Of a DNA stretch of 64,000 bases, positions 34,340-42,510 are shown in pieces. This stretch comes from LMUY01 sp964244585 (GTDB lineage Bacteria > Pseudomonadota > Alphaproteobacteria > Acetobacterales > Acetobacteraceae), in the NCBI GenBank assembly GCA_964244585.1, contig CAXTJM010000011.1:81076-145075 (forward strand), written 5' to 3'. The number at the start of each line of letters is the position of its first letter. The stretch's first letter is position 1. The notes below the pieces were generated by a model. That model was not told the origin of the DNA and did not search any database. It saw only the letters and a program-made list of their open reading frames with translations. Both the position numbers and the translations under genes were made by a program.

Positions 34340-35373
34340 CACGCCAGGCGGGCGGCGGCCCAGGCGCCGGCCTCGGCCACCATGGCGTCGGTGTCGGCGG
34401 CCAGCATGGCGGCGGCGGGCTGCAGAGCCTGGTCGCCGGAGTTGCCGATCGCGATGGCGACGTTGCGGGCGAAGCGCTCCCGGCCGATCCGCTTGATCGG
34501 GGACCCGCTGAACAGCGCGCGGAAGCCGGCGTCGTCCAAAGCGGCCAAATGCCGCAACGCGGGCGCTTCCAGGTCGGGCCGCGGCCGCAGCTTGGCGTGG
34601 CGGGACAGCTGGGCGAAACGGTTCCATGGGCAGGCGGCAAGGCAGTCGTCGCAGCCATAGATGCGGTTGCCCATCAACGGGCGCAGCGCCGGCGGGATCG
34701 GCCCGCGATGCTCGATGGTGAGGTAGGAAATGCAGCGCGTCGCATCCAGCCGGTAGGGCGCGGGAAACGCGTCGGTCGGGCACGCCACCTGGCACCGCGT
34801 GCAGCTGCCGCAGCGGTCGGCATGCGGCGCATCGGGGGGCAATTCCAGCGTCGTGTAGATCTCCCCCAGGAACAGCCAGGAGCCTTCGGCACGCGAGACG
34901 AGGTTGGTGTGCTTGCCCTGCCAGCCCAGCCCGGCCGCCGCGGCCAGCGGCTTTTCCATCACGGGCGCCGTGTCCACGAACACCTTGACCGCCGGGCCGA
35001 ACCTGCTGGCGATGAACTGCGCCAGGTGCTTCAGCATGCCCTTCATCACGTCGTGATAGTCGCGATGGCGGGCATAGATGGAGATGGCGCCGCGATCCGG
35101 CCTGCGCGTGACGGCAAGCGGATCGGCCGCCGGGGCGTAGCTCAACCCAAGAGCGACGACGCTGCGCGCCTCCGCCCACAGCGCCTGCGGGTGGCTGCGT
35201 TCATCGGCGCGCTCCGCCAGCCATCCCATGTCGCCATGCTGCCCGGCCGCGATGAAGGCGCCCAGCCGCTCCCGTGCCTCCGGGCCGAGCGAGGCCGGCG
35301 CGAAGCCGACCGCGTCGAAGCCGAGGGCCAAGGCCCTGGCGCGGATCTGCCGGGCCGGCGTGTCCGCCGCCAT
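34339..35373 (-). CDS. queG: Epoxyqueuosine reductase QueG
   Basis: Cobalamin- and iron-sulfur-dependent enzyme for the last step of queuosine synthesis in tRNA, reducing epoxyqueuosine. The 344-residue product has GFAPA near the N-terminus, KVFVDTAPVMEK, and two ferredoxin-type cysteine clusters, CGSCTRCQVACP and CDDCLAACPWN, which bind two 4Fe-4S clusters. Start at ATG 35371-35373. It follows queF by three bases and ends on the ribbon-helix-helix gene, completing a queA-tgt-queF-queG cluster. Confidence 0.95.
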   Translation of the reverse strand: MAADTPARQIRARALALGFDAVGFAPASLGPEARERLGAFIAAGQHGDMGWLAERADERSHPQALWAEARSVVALGLSYAPAADPLAVTRRPDRGAISIYARHRDYHDVMKGMLKHLAQFIASRFGPAVKVFVDTAPVMEKPLAAAAGLGWQGKHTNLVSRAEGSWLFLGEIYTTLELPPDAPHADRCGSCTRCQVACPTDAFPAPYRLDATRCISYLTIEHRGPIPPALRPLMGNRIYGCDDCLAACPWNRFAQLSRHAKLRPRPDLEAPALRHLAALDDAGFRALFSGSPIKRIGRERFARNVAIAIGNSGDQALQPAAAMLAADTDAMVAEAGAWAAARLA

Positions 35374-35376
35374 CGA

Positions 35377-35850
35377 TCAGCCCCGGCCGCGATACGGCGG
35401 CACGCCCTGGTCCGGGATCCACGCGCCGGGCGGCGGTGCGCCGGTCTGCCAGAACACGTCGATCGGGATGCCGCCGCGCGGATACCAATAGGCGCCGATC
35501 CGCAGCCAGCGCGGCGACAGCAGGCGCACCAACCGGTCGGCGATGTCCATGGTGCACGCCTCGTGGAAGGCGCCATGGTTGCGGAAGCTGCCCAGGAACA
35601 GCTTGAGCGACTTGCTCTCCACCAGCCATTCGCCGGGTATGTAGTCGATCATGACATGGGCGAAATCCGGCTGCCCGGTCAGCGGGCAGAGCGAGGTGAA
35701 CTCCGGCGCCGTCAGCCGGACGACGTAATCCTTCCTGGCATGGGGGCTGGGCACGCGCTCCAGCACCGCCTGGCCTGGGGAGGCGGGCGCCATCGTGGCA
35801 CGGCCGAGCTGCGTCAGTCCGGCATAGGGCTGGTCGTCGAGTTCGCTCAT
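35377..35850 (-). CDS. queF: NADPH-dependent preQ0 reductase QueF
   Basis: Reduces 7-cyano-7-deazaguanine (preQ0) to preQ1, the base that Tgt inserts. The 157-residue length fits the short (YkvM-like) QueF type. Seen: catalytic Cys in FTSLCPLTGQPDFA, and the QueF signature ESKSLKLFLGSFRNHGAFHE. ATG 35850 is 5 bp after the tgt stop; longer in-frame readings are antisense or overlap tgt. Together with neighbours this lets the cell make queuosine from preQ0. Confidence 0.95.
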   Translation of the reverse strand: MSELDDQPYAGLTQLGRATMAPASPGQAVLERVPSPHARKDYVVRLTAPEFTSLCPLTGQPDFAHVMIDYIPGEWLVESKSLKLFLGSFRNHGAFHEACTMDIADRLVRLLSPRWLRIGAYWYPRGGIPIDVFWQTGAPPPGAWIPDQGVPPYRGRG

Positions 35851-35855
35851 GACGC

Positions 35856-36980
35856 CTAGCTGTGGTGCGGCGGACCGGCATTCCAGCCCGCCCGCACGGA
35901 TTCGCCATGCTCTGCCAGGCGGCCGGCCGCGATGGCCCCCCGCATGCCGTCCATCAGCCGGGCGTAGTAGGTGAGGTTGTGCCCGGTCAGCAGCATCGGC
36001 CCCAGCATTTCGTTGGCCCGGAACAGATGGTGCAGATAGGCCCGGCTGTGCCGCGTGCAGGCCAGGCAGGAGCAGGCCGGATCCAGCGCCGCGCCATCGT
36101 CGGCATGGCGGGCATTGCGCAGGTTCAGCACGCCCAGGCTGGTGTAGGCGCGCGCCGTCCGCCCCGCCCGGGTCGGCATCACGCAATCGAACATGTCGAC
36201 GCCCCGCGCCACCGCGCCCAGCAAATCGTCCGGCGTGCCCACGCCCATCAGGTAGCGGGGGCGGTCGGACGGGAGCTGCGGCACCGTGGCATCCAGCACG
36301 GTGAACATCGCCGCCTGCCCCTCCCCCACTGCCAGGCCGCCAATGGCCAGCCCTTCGAAGCCCAGGGGCCGCAGCGCCTGCACGGAAGCGGCCCGCAGAT
36401 GCGGGAAGACGCCGCCCTGGACGATGCCGAACTGGCCGTAGCCCGGCCGCGGCCGGAAGGCCGCGCGGGACCGGGCCGCCCATCGCATGGACAGCGCCAT
36501 GGACGACCCGGCCTGCTGCTCGGTGGCGGGAAACGGCGTGCATTCGTCGAATGCCATGGTGATGGTGGCGTCCAGCTGGTCCTGGATCGCGGTCGAGGTC
36601 TCGGGCGTCAGCCGATGGGCCGAGCCGTCCAGGTGGGAGCGGAAGGTCACGCCGTCCTCGTCCATCTTGCGCAGCGCGGCGAGCGACATGACCTGGAACC
36701 CGCCCGAATCGGTGAGGATGGGACCTGGCCAGTCCATGAACCGGTGCAGCCCGCCGAGGGCGGCCACCCGCGCGGCGCCGGGCCGCAGCATCAGGTGGTA
36801 GGTGTTGCCCAGCACCAGCCTGGCCCCTGTGGCGCGCACGCCATCCGCCGTCATCGCCTTCACCGTGCCGGCGGTGCCGACGGGCATGAACACCGGCGTC
36901 GGCACGTCGCCATGCGCAGTGCGCAGCACCCCTGCCCGCGCGGCGCCGTCCTGGGCCGACAGCACCCATGAAAGGGTCAA
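35856..36980 (-). CDS. tgt: Queuine tRNA-ribosyltransferase Tgt
   Basis: Exchanges guanine at tRNA position 34 for preQ1. The 374-residue product shows TPVFMPVGTAGTVKAM, GNTYHLMLRPG, LTDSGGFQVMSL with a catalytic Asp, FDECTPFPA, YGQFGIVQGG, the second catalytic Asp in FDCVMPTR, and the zinc site CSCLACTRHSRAYLHH. No ATG lies at the expected place. TTG 36980 gives almost the exact E. coli length; GTG 36965 is the alternative. A palindromic repeat ends three bases before this TTG, so the original start region may have been altered by its arrival. Confidence 0.93.
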   Translation of the reverse strand: MTLSWVLSAQDGAARAGVLRTAHGDVPTPVFMPVGTAGTVKAMTADGVRATGARLVLGNTYHLMLRPGAARVAALGGLHRFMDWPGPILTDSGGFQVMSLAALRKMDEDGVTFRSHLDGSAHRLTPETSTAIQDQLDATITMAFDECTPFPATEQQAGSSMALSMRWAARSRAAFRPRPGYGQFGIVQGGVFPHLRAASVQALRPLGFEGLAIGGLAVGEGQAAMFTVLDATVPQLPSDRPRYLMGVGTPDDLLGAVARGVDMFDCVMPTRAGRTARAYTSLGVLNLRNARHADDGAALDPACSCLACTRHSRAYLHHLFRANEMLGPMLLTGHNLTYYARLMDGMRGAIAAGRLAEHGESVRAGWNAGPPHHS

Positions 36981-36983
36981 AAG

Positions 36984-37076
36984 CCCTGTTCCCCAGGGAG
37001 AGGGTCGGATGAGGGCGGGCTGCCGGCGGAATGCGTGTGATGCACCCTCACCCCTGCCCTCCAGAGGGAGAGGGAG
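36984..37076. repeat. Palindromic repeat element, copy A (queA-tgt junction)
   Basis: A 20-nt arm at 36996-37015 (G/A-rich, GGGAGAGGG...TGAGGG) and a C/T-rich arm starting CCCTCACCCCTGCCCTC at 37045 are largely complementary, separated by 29 nt. The right arm is identical over 17 bases to that of copy B at 62795, and the left arm matches copy B at 17 of 20 positions. The element encodes the last residues and stop codon of queA and ends next to the tgt start. Confidence 0.75.
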
Positions 37077-38079
37077 CAAGAAGGCTCGAATCCCCGTAGG
37101 AGTAGAAGCGGTATCCCGCCGCGATCGCATGCGCGTACGCGGCCCGCATGCGCTGCGTCCCGGCGAAGGCGCAGACCAGCATGAACAGCGTCGAGCGCGG
37201 CAGGTGGAAGTTCGTCATCAGCCGGTGCACGGCGCGGAAGCGGAAGCCCGGGCGGATGAACAGCGCGGTCTCGCCGTCGAACGGCTGCACGCCGTCCTCC
37301 GTCGCCGCACTCTCCAGCAGGCGCAGCGTGGTGGTGCCCACGGCGACCACCCGGCTCGCCTGGCGGATGGTAAGTGCCGCCTGATCCGTCACATGGCCGC
37401 GTTCCGGGTGCATGCGGTGGGCCTCCGGGTCGCCGCGCATCGGCAGGAACGTGCCGGCGCCGACATGCAGGGTGACGGTGGCGCGCTGCACGCCCGCCGC
37501 CGCCAATTGCCCCAGCAGCGCGGGCGTGAAATGCAGCCCTCCGGTCGGGGCGGCGACGGCGCCCTCGGTGCGGGCGAACACCGTCTGGTAATCCGCCTCG
37601 TCCGCCGCCGTCGGCCCGGCCGGGCGGGCGATGTAGGGCGGCAAGGCCAGCGCGCCCGCCCGCCGCAACGCCTCGGCAAACGCCCCGCCCTCCTGGTCGA
37701 AGCGCAGCGTCACATCGCCTTCATCCCGTGCCAGGACGATCGCCCGCATCTCCGTCCCGTCCAGCGACAGCACGTCGCCCACTACCAGGCGCCGGGCGTT
37801 GCGGGCCAGCGCGTGCCATGTGCCGTCCGGCAAAGGACGGTCCAGCGTCAACCCGATCCGCGCCGCGCCACGCCGTGCGCTCAGTTGCGCCGGGATCACC
37901 CGCGTGTCGTTCGCCACCAGCAGGTCGCCGGGCGACAGCAAGGCCGGCAGATCCGCCACGACATGATCCCGCAGTGCCGCGTCCACGCACAGCAGCCGGG
38001 CCGCCTCGCGCGGGCGGGCCGGCTGCTGCGCGATCAGTCCGGGCGGGAGGTCGAAGGCGAACGGGTCAGACGGAGAGAT
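37048..38079 (-). CDS. queA: S-adenosylmethionine:tRNA ribosyltransferase-isomerase QueA
   Basis: Transfers and isomerises the ribosyl group of SAM to make epoxyqueuosine in tRNA. Recognised by FAFDLPPGLIAQQPARPREAARLL, NDTRVIPAQL, GGLHFTPALL, HVGAGTFLP, and the C-terminal MTNFHLPRSTLFMLVCAFAG and YRFYSYGDSSLL. Conserved sequence extends back to about 38067, but no ATG, GTG or TTG precedes it in frame before the stop at 38095-38097. I list ATC 38079 as a possible rare start; CTG 38037 and GTG 37986 are alternatives, the latter losing about 30 conserved residues. The C-terminal 11 or so residues and the stop come from the repeat element. The enzyme call is firm; the start is not. Confidence 0.85.
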   Translation of the reverse strand: MSPSDPFAFDLPPGLIAQQPARPREAARLLCVDAALRDHVVADLPALLSPGDLLVANDTRVIPAQLSARRGAARIGLTLDRPLPDGTWHALARNARRLVVGDVLSLDGTEMRAIVLARDEGDVTLRFDQEGGAFAEALRRAGALALPPYIARPAGPTAADEADYQTVFARTEGAVAAPTGGLHFTPALLGQLAAAGVQRATVTLHVGAGTFLPMRGDPEAHRMHPERGHVTDQAALTIRQASRVVAVGTTTLRLLESAATEDGVQPFDGETALFIRPGFRFRAVHRLMTNFHLPRSTLFMLVCAFAGTQRMRAAYAHAIAAGYRFYSYGDSSLLAPSPSGGQG

Positions 38080-38467
38080 AGGAGCTGATCTCGATCAGGT
38101 TGCCATCGGGATCGCGGCAATACACCGACTGCATCGGCCCCAGCGCCCCGGTCTTGGCCACAGGACCCGCCTCGATCCCGATGCCGCACTCATGCAGGTG
38201 GTCGACCACGTCCTCCGGACCCACGGCGGTGATAAAGCAGGCATCGATGCTGCCGGGCCTGTCGTTGACTCCCGTGGCCCAGGCCCGCGTATCCGCATCG
38301 GCAGGGCGCAGGTTGAGCTTCTGGCCGCCGAATTTCAGCGCGGTGCGGGCGCCGTCGCCGAACTCCTCCCGCTCCATGCCCAGGACTCGCTGGTACCAGG
38401 AGGCCGTGATCTCAACATCCTTGCAATTCACCACGATGTGGTCGAGACGGTCGACGGTGAATCGCAT
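38066..38467 (-). CDS. VOC-family (glyoxalase/dioxygenase-fold) protein
   Basis: A 133-residue vicinal-oxygen-chelate protein with two beta-alpha-beta-beta-beta halves: RLDHIVVNCKDVEITASWYQRVLGMER and, in the second half, GPMQSVYCRDPDGNLIEI, the usual metal-ligand endings (H near 10, E near 128). Substrate unknown; this subgroup is often annotated as a VOC virulence protein without functional basis. ATG 38467 lies 13 bp from the divergent hydrolase start. Its 3' end overlaps the 5' end of queA. Confidence 0.85.
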   Translation of the reverse strand: MRFTVDRLDHIVVNCKDVEITASWYQRVLGMEREEFGDGARTALKFGGQKLNLRPADADTRAWATGVNDRPGSIDACFITAVGPEDVVDHLHECGIGIEAGPVAKTGALGPMQSVYCRDPDGNLIEISSYLSV

Positions 38468-38480
38468 GGCAGTGTCCAGT

Positions 38481-39380
38481 ATGAGAGGCTTCGCCCGCCG
38501 CGCGTATATCGCCCTGCGCCGCCCCCGGCAATTCGGCTTCGCCCTGGCCCTGTTGGCGGGCACTGCCGCATCCGCGCAGACCGAGGGTGTCGAGATGCGG
38601 CCGGCCATCGCCTATGGTCCGCTGCCGGCCGAGCAGGGCGACCTCTATCTTCCCGCCATGCCGAAAACCCGCAGGCCCGCCGTGGTGGTGGTCCATGGCG
38701 GCGGCTGGGTTAGCGGGAGCCGCCACGCGAACGACTATTTCGCCAGCGTGCTGGCCGCCAGGGGCGTGGTGGTGCTGAACATCGACTACCGCCTGGCGGA
38801 CAAGGCGCGCCCCGACACGCGATGGCCGGCGCAATTGGTGGATGCCCAGCTCGCCGTGCGCTTCCTGCGCGCCCACGCCGCCGAATTCGGCATCGACCCC
38901 GCGCGGCTCGGTTCGGTCGGCGATTCCTCGGGCGCCCAGCTGGCCGTGTTCCTGGGTATGGCGAAAGCGGTGGTGCCGGGCGACGAGGCCGCGCTCTATC
39001 CCGGGCAGCGTCCGGACGTGAAGGCCGTGGTGGATCAGTTCGGACCGATGGACCTGCCCGCCATGGGCGATTTCGGCGTCGGCTCGATCGAGGCGATGTT
39101 CGGCACGCCGACGCCGCCCCCGGCCGACCTGCTGACGGCCTCGCCGATACCCTCGCTCACCTCGCGCAGCGCCGCGGTCTATATCATCCACGGGCGGAGC
39201 GACCGCGTCGTCCCGTTCGACTCGTCACGCCAATTGATGGAAGCGCTGAAGGCTCGCAGGGTGCCGGTGGAACTGGTGCCCTACGACGGTGACCACGCCT
39301 ATGTAGGCCTGGGCAGCCCGCAAATCGGCAAGCTGCAATCCGACGCGATCAACTGGCTGGTCGCCCAACTGCAGCGCTGA
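38481..39380 (+). CDS. Exported alpha/beta hydrolase (esterase/lipase-like)
   Basis: A 299-residue hydrolase with an N-terminal signal sequence (basic start, hydrophobic FGFALALLAGTAASA, likely cleavage near 33). The oxyanion motif is HGGGW, the nucleophile sits in GDSSGAQ, and the acid/base residues fit HGRSDRVVPFD and GDHAYVG near the C-terminus. This matches the hormone-sensitive-lipase/BD-FAE-like group acting on ester substrates in the periplasm; the specific substrate is not inferable. ATG 38481 is the only start that keeps the signal peptide at the N-terminus. Confidence 0.85.
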   Translation: MRGFARRAYIALRRPRQFGFALALLAGTAASAQTEGVEMRPAIAYGPLPAEQGDLYLPAMPKTRRPAVVVVHGGGWVSGSRHANDYFASVLAARGVVVLNIDYRLADKARPDTRWPAQLVDAQLAVRFLRAHAAEFGIDPARLGSVGDSSGAQLAVFLGMAKAVVPGDEAALYPGQRPDVKAVVDQFGPMDLPAMGDFGVGSIEAMFGTPTPPPADLLTASPIPSLTSRSAAVYIIHGRSDRVVPFDSSRQLMEALKARRVPVELVPYDGDHAYVGLGSPQIGKLQSDAINWLVAQLQR

Positions 39381-39392
39381 TGCGGCGCCGGC

Positions 39393-39737
39393 TCACGCGT
39401 GCTTCGGCAAGTCTGCCGCAGACGGTTCCGGCGACGTCGCGATGGTCCGTATCGCCGGCTGGAAGATGTCCGGCGACGGCTCGTTGAGGCGATACAGTTC
39501 AAGTTGCTTGCGCGTCGGCAGCGAAGCGGTCTCGTCGCCCTTGGCATTGTAGAATTCCAGCACCACCAACCCGGTGGATGGATCCAGCAGCGACACCGGA
39601 CTGGCATGAGGCGAGGCCGCGGCGGCCGCGGCAGGGGACGCCACCCCGCCGCCCGATGTGACGCCGCTGCCCGACGGCTGGGACTGTACAGGCGACGAAA
39701 ATGCCTGAGATGGGATGGCAGACAGATCTGGCAGCAT
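39393..39737 (-). CDS. Uncharacterised 114-residue protein
   Basis: N-terminal half is Ser/Ala/Gly/Pro-rich low complexity; the C-terminal half has a plausible folded core, SLLDPSTGLVVLEFYNAKGDE followed by LPTRKQLELYRL. ATG 39737 has AGGGAAG 4 nt upstream. No signal peptide, transmembrane span or family I can name; the core faintly resembles the end of FlaG-like proteins but I would not assign that. Convergent with the hydrolase. Confidence 0.6.
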   Translation of the reverse strand: MLPDLSAIPSQAFSSPVQSQPSGSGVTSGGGVASPAAAAAASPHASPVSLLDPSTGLVVLEFYNAKGDETASLPTRKQLELYRLNEPSPDIFQPAIRTIATSPEPSAADLPKHA

Positions 39738-39874
39738 GGTGCTTCCCTGGCGAGCGAGAGGACAGGGCGTTTTGCCGCGGATGGATGCGCTCTAGAACAT
39801 CAAATCCTGCTTAACAAAACGTTTCCAAGCGCAACATCCTGGCTAAATCTCCTTCACTCCGCTGGCCAGGTTGT

Positions 39875-41539
39875 TCAACGTTCGCTCATCTTGGGTTCCA
39901 TGGCGTCGTAGAAATCATTGCCCTTGTCGTCCATGACGATGAAGGCGGGAAAGTCCTCCACCTCGATCCGCCACACGGCCTCCATGCCGAGTTCCGGATA
40001 TTCCAGCACCTCCACCTTGCGGATGCAGTCCTGTGCCAGGCGCGCCGCCGGGCCGCCCACGCTGCCGAGATAGAAGCCGCCATGCGCCCGGCAGGCATCG
40101 CGCACCGCGCGCGACCGATTGCCCTTGGCCAGCATGACCAGGCTGCCGCCGGCTGCCTGAAACTGCTCCACGTAGCTGTCCATGCGCCCCGCCGTGGTCG
40201 GGCCGAACGAGCCGGTGGCGAAGCCCTCGGGGGTCTTGGCCGGGCCTGCGTAGTAGACCGGGTGGTCCTTGATGTAGCCGGGCAACGGCTCCCCGGCGGC
40301 CAACCGCTCCGCCAGCTTGGCATGGGCGATGTCTCGGGCCACCACCATCGTGCCGGTCAATGACAATCGGGTCGAAACCGGATGGCGCGATAGGTCCCGC
40401 CGTATGTCGATCATCGGCCGGTCGAGGTCCACCCGCACCATTTCGCCGCCGAGGATGTCGTCGGTCGCCTCCGGCAGGAAGCGCGCCGGGTCGGTTTCGA
40501 GCTGTTCCAGGAATACGCCCTCGGGCGTGATCTTGGCCAGGATCTGCCGGTCGGCGCTGCACGACACGCCGATGCCGACGGGCAGGCTGGCGCCGTGGCG
40601 CGGCAGGCGGATCACGCGGACGTCGTGGCAGAAATACTTGCCGCCGAACTGCGCGCCGATGCCGATGCGCCGCGTCATCTCCAGCACCTGGCGCTCCATC
40701 TCCACGTCGCGGATCGCGTGGCCGGCCTTGGTACCCACAGTGGGCAGGGTGTCCAGCCAGCGGGTGGAGGCGAGCTTCACCGTCTTCAGCGTCAGTTCCG
40801 CGCTGGTACCGCCGATCACGATCGCCAGGTGGTAGGGCGGGCAGGCGCTGGTGCCGAGCGTGCGGATGCGCGTCTCCAGGTACGCCAGCAGCCGGTCCGG
40901 GTTCAGGATGGCGCGCGTCTCCTGGAACAGGAAGGTCTTGTTGGCGCTGCCGCCGCCCTTGGCCACGAATTGCAGGTGGAACTCGTCGGCGTGGTGGTCG
41001 CCGGGCGCCGCCATGATGTCGAACTGGACGGGCAGGTTGTTGCCGGTGTTCACCTCCTCGAACATGCCGATCGGCGCCATCTGGCTGTAGCGCAGGTTGG
41101 TCTCCGTGTAGGTGCGGTGCACGCCGTAGGACAGCGCCTCCTCCTCGTCGCCCTGCACCCAGACGCGCTGGCCCTTCTTGCCGAACACCAGCGCGGTGCC
41201 GGTGTCCTGGCACATCGGCAGGACGCCGCCCGCGCTGATCGCGGCGTTCTTCAGCAGGTCCAGCGCCACGAACCGGTCGTTGGCGCTCGCCTCCGGGTCG
41301 TCCAGGATGGCGCGCAACTGCGCCAGGTGGCCGGGCCGCAGCAGATGGGATGTGTCGTGGAACGCCTGGAACGCCAACTCGCTCAGCGCCTCCGGCTGGA
41401 TGCGCAGCACCGTGTGGCCGTCGCAGGACGCGGTGGAGACGCCGGCCAGGTCCAGCCTGCGCCAGGGTGTGGCGCGTTCGCCCACCGGGAACATCGGGGC
41501 ATAGGTGAACCCTGGGGTCCGAGGCGGCAGGCTGTCCAT
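39875..41539 (-). CDS. Fumarate hydratase, class I (4Fe-4S)
   Basis: Converts fumarate to malate in the TCA cycle using an oxygen-sensitive 4Fe-4S cluster. The 554-residue size is normal for the fused-domain class I enzyme. Cysteines expected to bind the cluster are in LPMCQDTGTALV, in the SACPPYHLAIV region and in GIGVSCSADRQ; GSFGPTTAGRMDSYV and KGNRSRAVRDAC are in the C-terminal (beta) part. ATG 41539 has GGAGG 6 nt upstream and follows sspB by 14 bp, so they probably share a transcript. The type (fumA/fumB) name is not assigned. Confidence 0.95.
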   Translation of the reverse strand: MDSLPPRTPGFTYAPMFPVGERATPWRRLDLAGVSTASCDGHTVLRIQPEALSELAFQAFHDTSHLLRPGHLAQLRAILDDPEASANDRFVALDLLKNAAISAGGVLPMCQDTGTALVFGKKGQRVWVQGDEEEALSYGVHRTYTETNLRYSQMAPIGMFEEVNTGNNLPVQFDIMAAPGDHHADEFHLQFVAKGGGSANKTFLFQETRAILNPDRLLAYLETRIRTLGTSACPPYHLAIVIGGTSAELTLKTVKLASTRWLDTLPTVGTKAGHAIRDVEMERQVLEMTRRIGIGAQFGGKYFCHDVRVIRLPRHGASLPVGIGVSCSADRQILAKITPEGVFLEQLETDPARFLPEATDDILGGEMVRVDLDRPMIDIRRDLSRHPVSTRLSLTGTMVVARDIAHAKLAERLAAGEPLPGYIKDHPVYYAGPAKTPEGFATGSFGPTTAGRMDSYVEQFQAAGGSLVMLAKGNRSRAVRDACRAHGGFYLGSVGGPAARLAQDCIRKVEVLEYPELGMEAVWRIEVEDFPAFIVMDDKGNDFYDAMEPKMSER

Positions 41540-41553
41540 GCAATTCCTCCGAA

Positions 41554-42066
41554 TCAATCCCGCCGTTTGCGGAATGCGTCCAGGCTGACGATCTGCGGCT
41601 CCTCCACGCGGGCCGGCGCCTCGACGGGTTCGTCCTCCGCCGCGTCGTCGATTTCCTCGCTATTGGCCGCCTCCACCGGGGCGGCCCGGAAGCGCAGGCC
41701 GAACTGCGCATGCGGGTCGGCGAAGGCGGTCAACGCGGTGAACGGGATCACCAGCGTGCTGGCGATGCCGCCGAACGACAGGCCCACGCTGAAGAAGCCC
41801 TGCTCCTCGTTGACGCGCAGATCCCAGAACTGGTGCTGCAGCACGATGGTCATCTCTTCCGGATACTGCGCCAGCAGGCGGGCCGGGATCGTCACGCCGG
41901 TCTGGTCGGTGCGGAAGCTGACGTAGAAATGGTGCTGCCCCGGCATACCCTGCTCACCGGCGAATTGCAGCGCGCGGATGGCGACCCCGCGCATCGCCTC
42001 CTGCGCCCAGGCATCGTACGGCAGCAGGCTGTCGGGCCGGGGGGCGGTGGGTTCGTCGTCTTCCAT
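41554..42066 (-). CDS. sspB: ClpXP adaptor SspB (alphaproteobacterial type)
   Basis: Adaptor that binds ssrA-tagged proteins and delivers them to ClpXP. The 170-residue product shows LPYDAWAQEAMRGVAIRALQF, GQHHFYVSFRTDQTGVTIPARL, QHQFWDLRVNEEQGFFSVGLSFGG, typical of the alpha group. An acidic linker (EEIDDAAEDEPVE) leads to the conserved C-terminal tail IVSLDAFRKR that would dock on ClpX. ATG 42066 is at the end of the N-terminal MEDDEP stretch; upstream codons are not conserved. Confidence 0.9.
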   Translation of the reverse strand: MEDDEPTAPRPDSLLPYDAWAQEAMRGVAIRALQFAGEQGMPGQHHFYVSFRTDQTGVTIPARLLAQYPEEMTIVLQHQFWDLRVNEEQGFFSVGLSFGGIASTLVIPFTALTAFADPHAQFGLRFRAAPVEAANSEEIDDAAEDEPVEAPARVEEPQIVSLDAFRKRRD

Positions 42067-42114
42067 GGCGCTTGCTCGATTACAGTGGGTCTGATTAGCG
42101 CAGAATCGCGGGCC

Positions 42115-42130
42115 GGCGCAAAAATGCGCC
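42115..42130. promoter_or_regulatory. Hairpin in the divergent sspB/monooxygenase gap
   Basis: GGCGCA and TGCGCC flank AAAA, a perfect 6-bp stem in the middle of the 132-bp intergenic region between the divergent genes. It could be an operator or affect the leader of the plus-strand gene. Confidence 0.3.
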
Positions 42131-42198
42131 CCTGCGATAGCCAACGGCCATCTGCTCACCATGCTAATGTGGCAACGTCGCGGCAACGGAGGACTCGC

Positions 42199-42510
42199 AT
42201 GTACATCGCCATGAACCGCTTCAAGGTCGCCCCGGGCTCGGAGGCGGATTTCGAACATCTCTGGACCAGCCGCGACAGCCATTTGCGCGACGTGCCGGGC
42301 TTCGTCGAATTCCACCTGCTGCGCGGCCCCACGAAGGAGGACCACGTGCTCTATTCGTCCCACACGATCTGGGCCGACCACGCCTCGTTCGAAGGTTGGA
42401 CGAAATCGGAGGCATTCCGCGCCGCCCACCGCAACGCCGGGGACAACCGCGCCATGTATCTCGGCCATCCGGAGTTCGAAGGGTTTTCCGTGGTGCAGAC
42501 AGTGAAATGA
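42199..42510 (+). CDS. ABM-domain monooxygenase, possible heme-degrading type
   Basis: A 103-residue antibiotic-biosynthesis-monooxygenase (dimeric alpha+beta barrel) protein. NRFKVAPGSEADFEHLWTSR, VPGFVEFHLLRGP, YSSHTIWADHASFEGWTKSEAF and AHRNAG resemble small heme-degrading monooxygenases of the HmoA/HmoB/IsdG group; the W and H in these places fit. Without structural data the heme role is inference; other members oxidise quinols or aromatic compounds. ATG 42199 has GGAGG 6 nt upstream. Coupled by ATGA to the ankyrin gene. Confidence 0.8.
   Translation: MYIAMNRFKVAPGSEADFEHLWTSRDSHLRDVPGFVEFHLLRGPTKEDHVLYSSHTIWADHASFEGWTKSEAFRAAHRNAGDNRAMYLGHPEFEGFSVVQTVK

Noticed and set aside
38481..39380. 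Alpha/beta hydrolase considered part of the queuosine operon
   Set aside because: It is on the opposite strand, divergent from the VOC gene, and carries a signal peptide.
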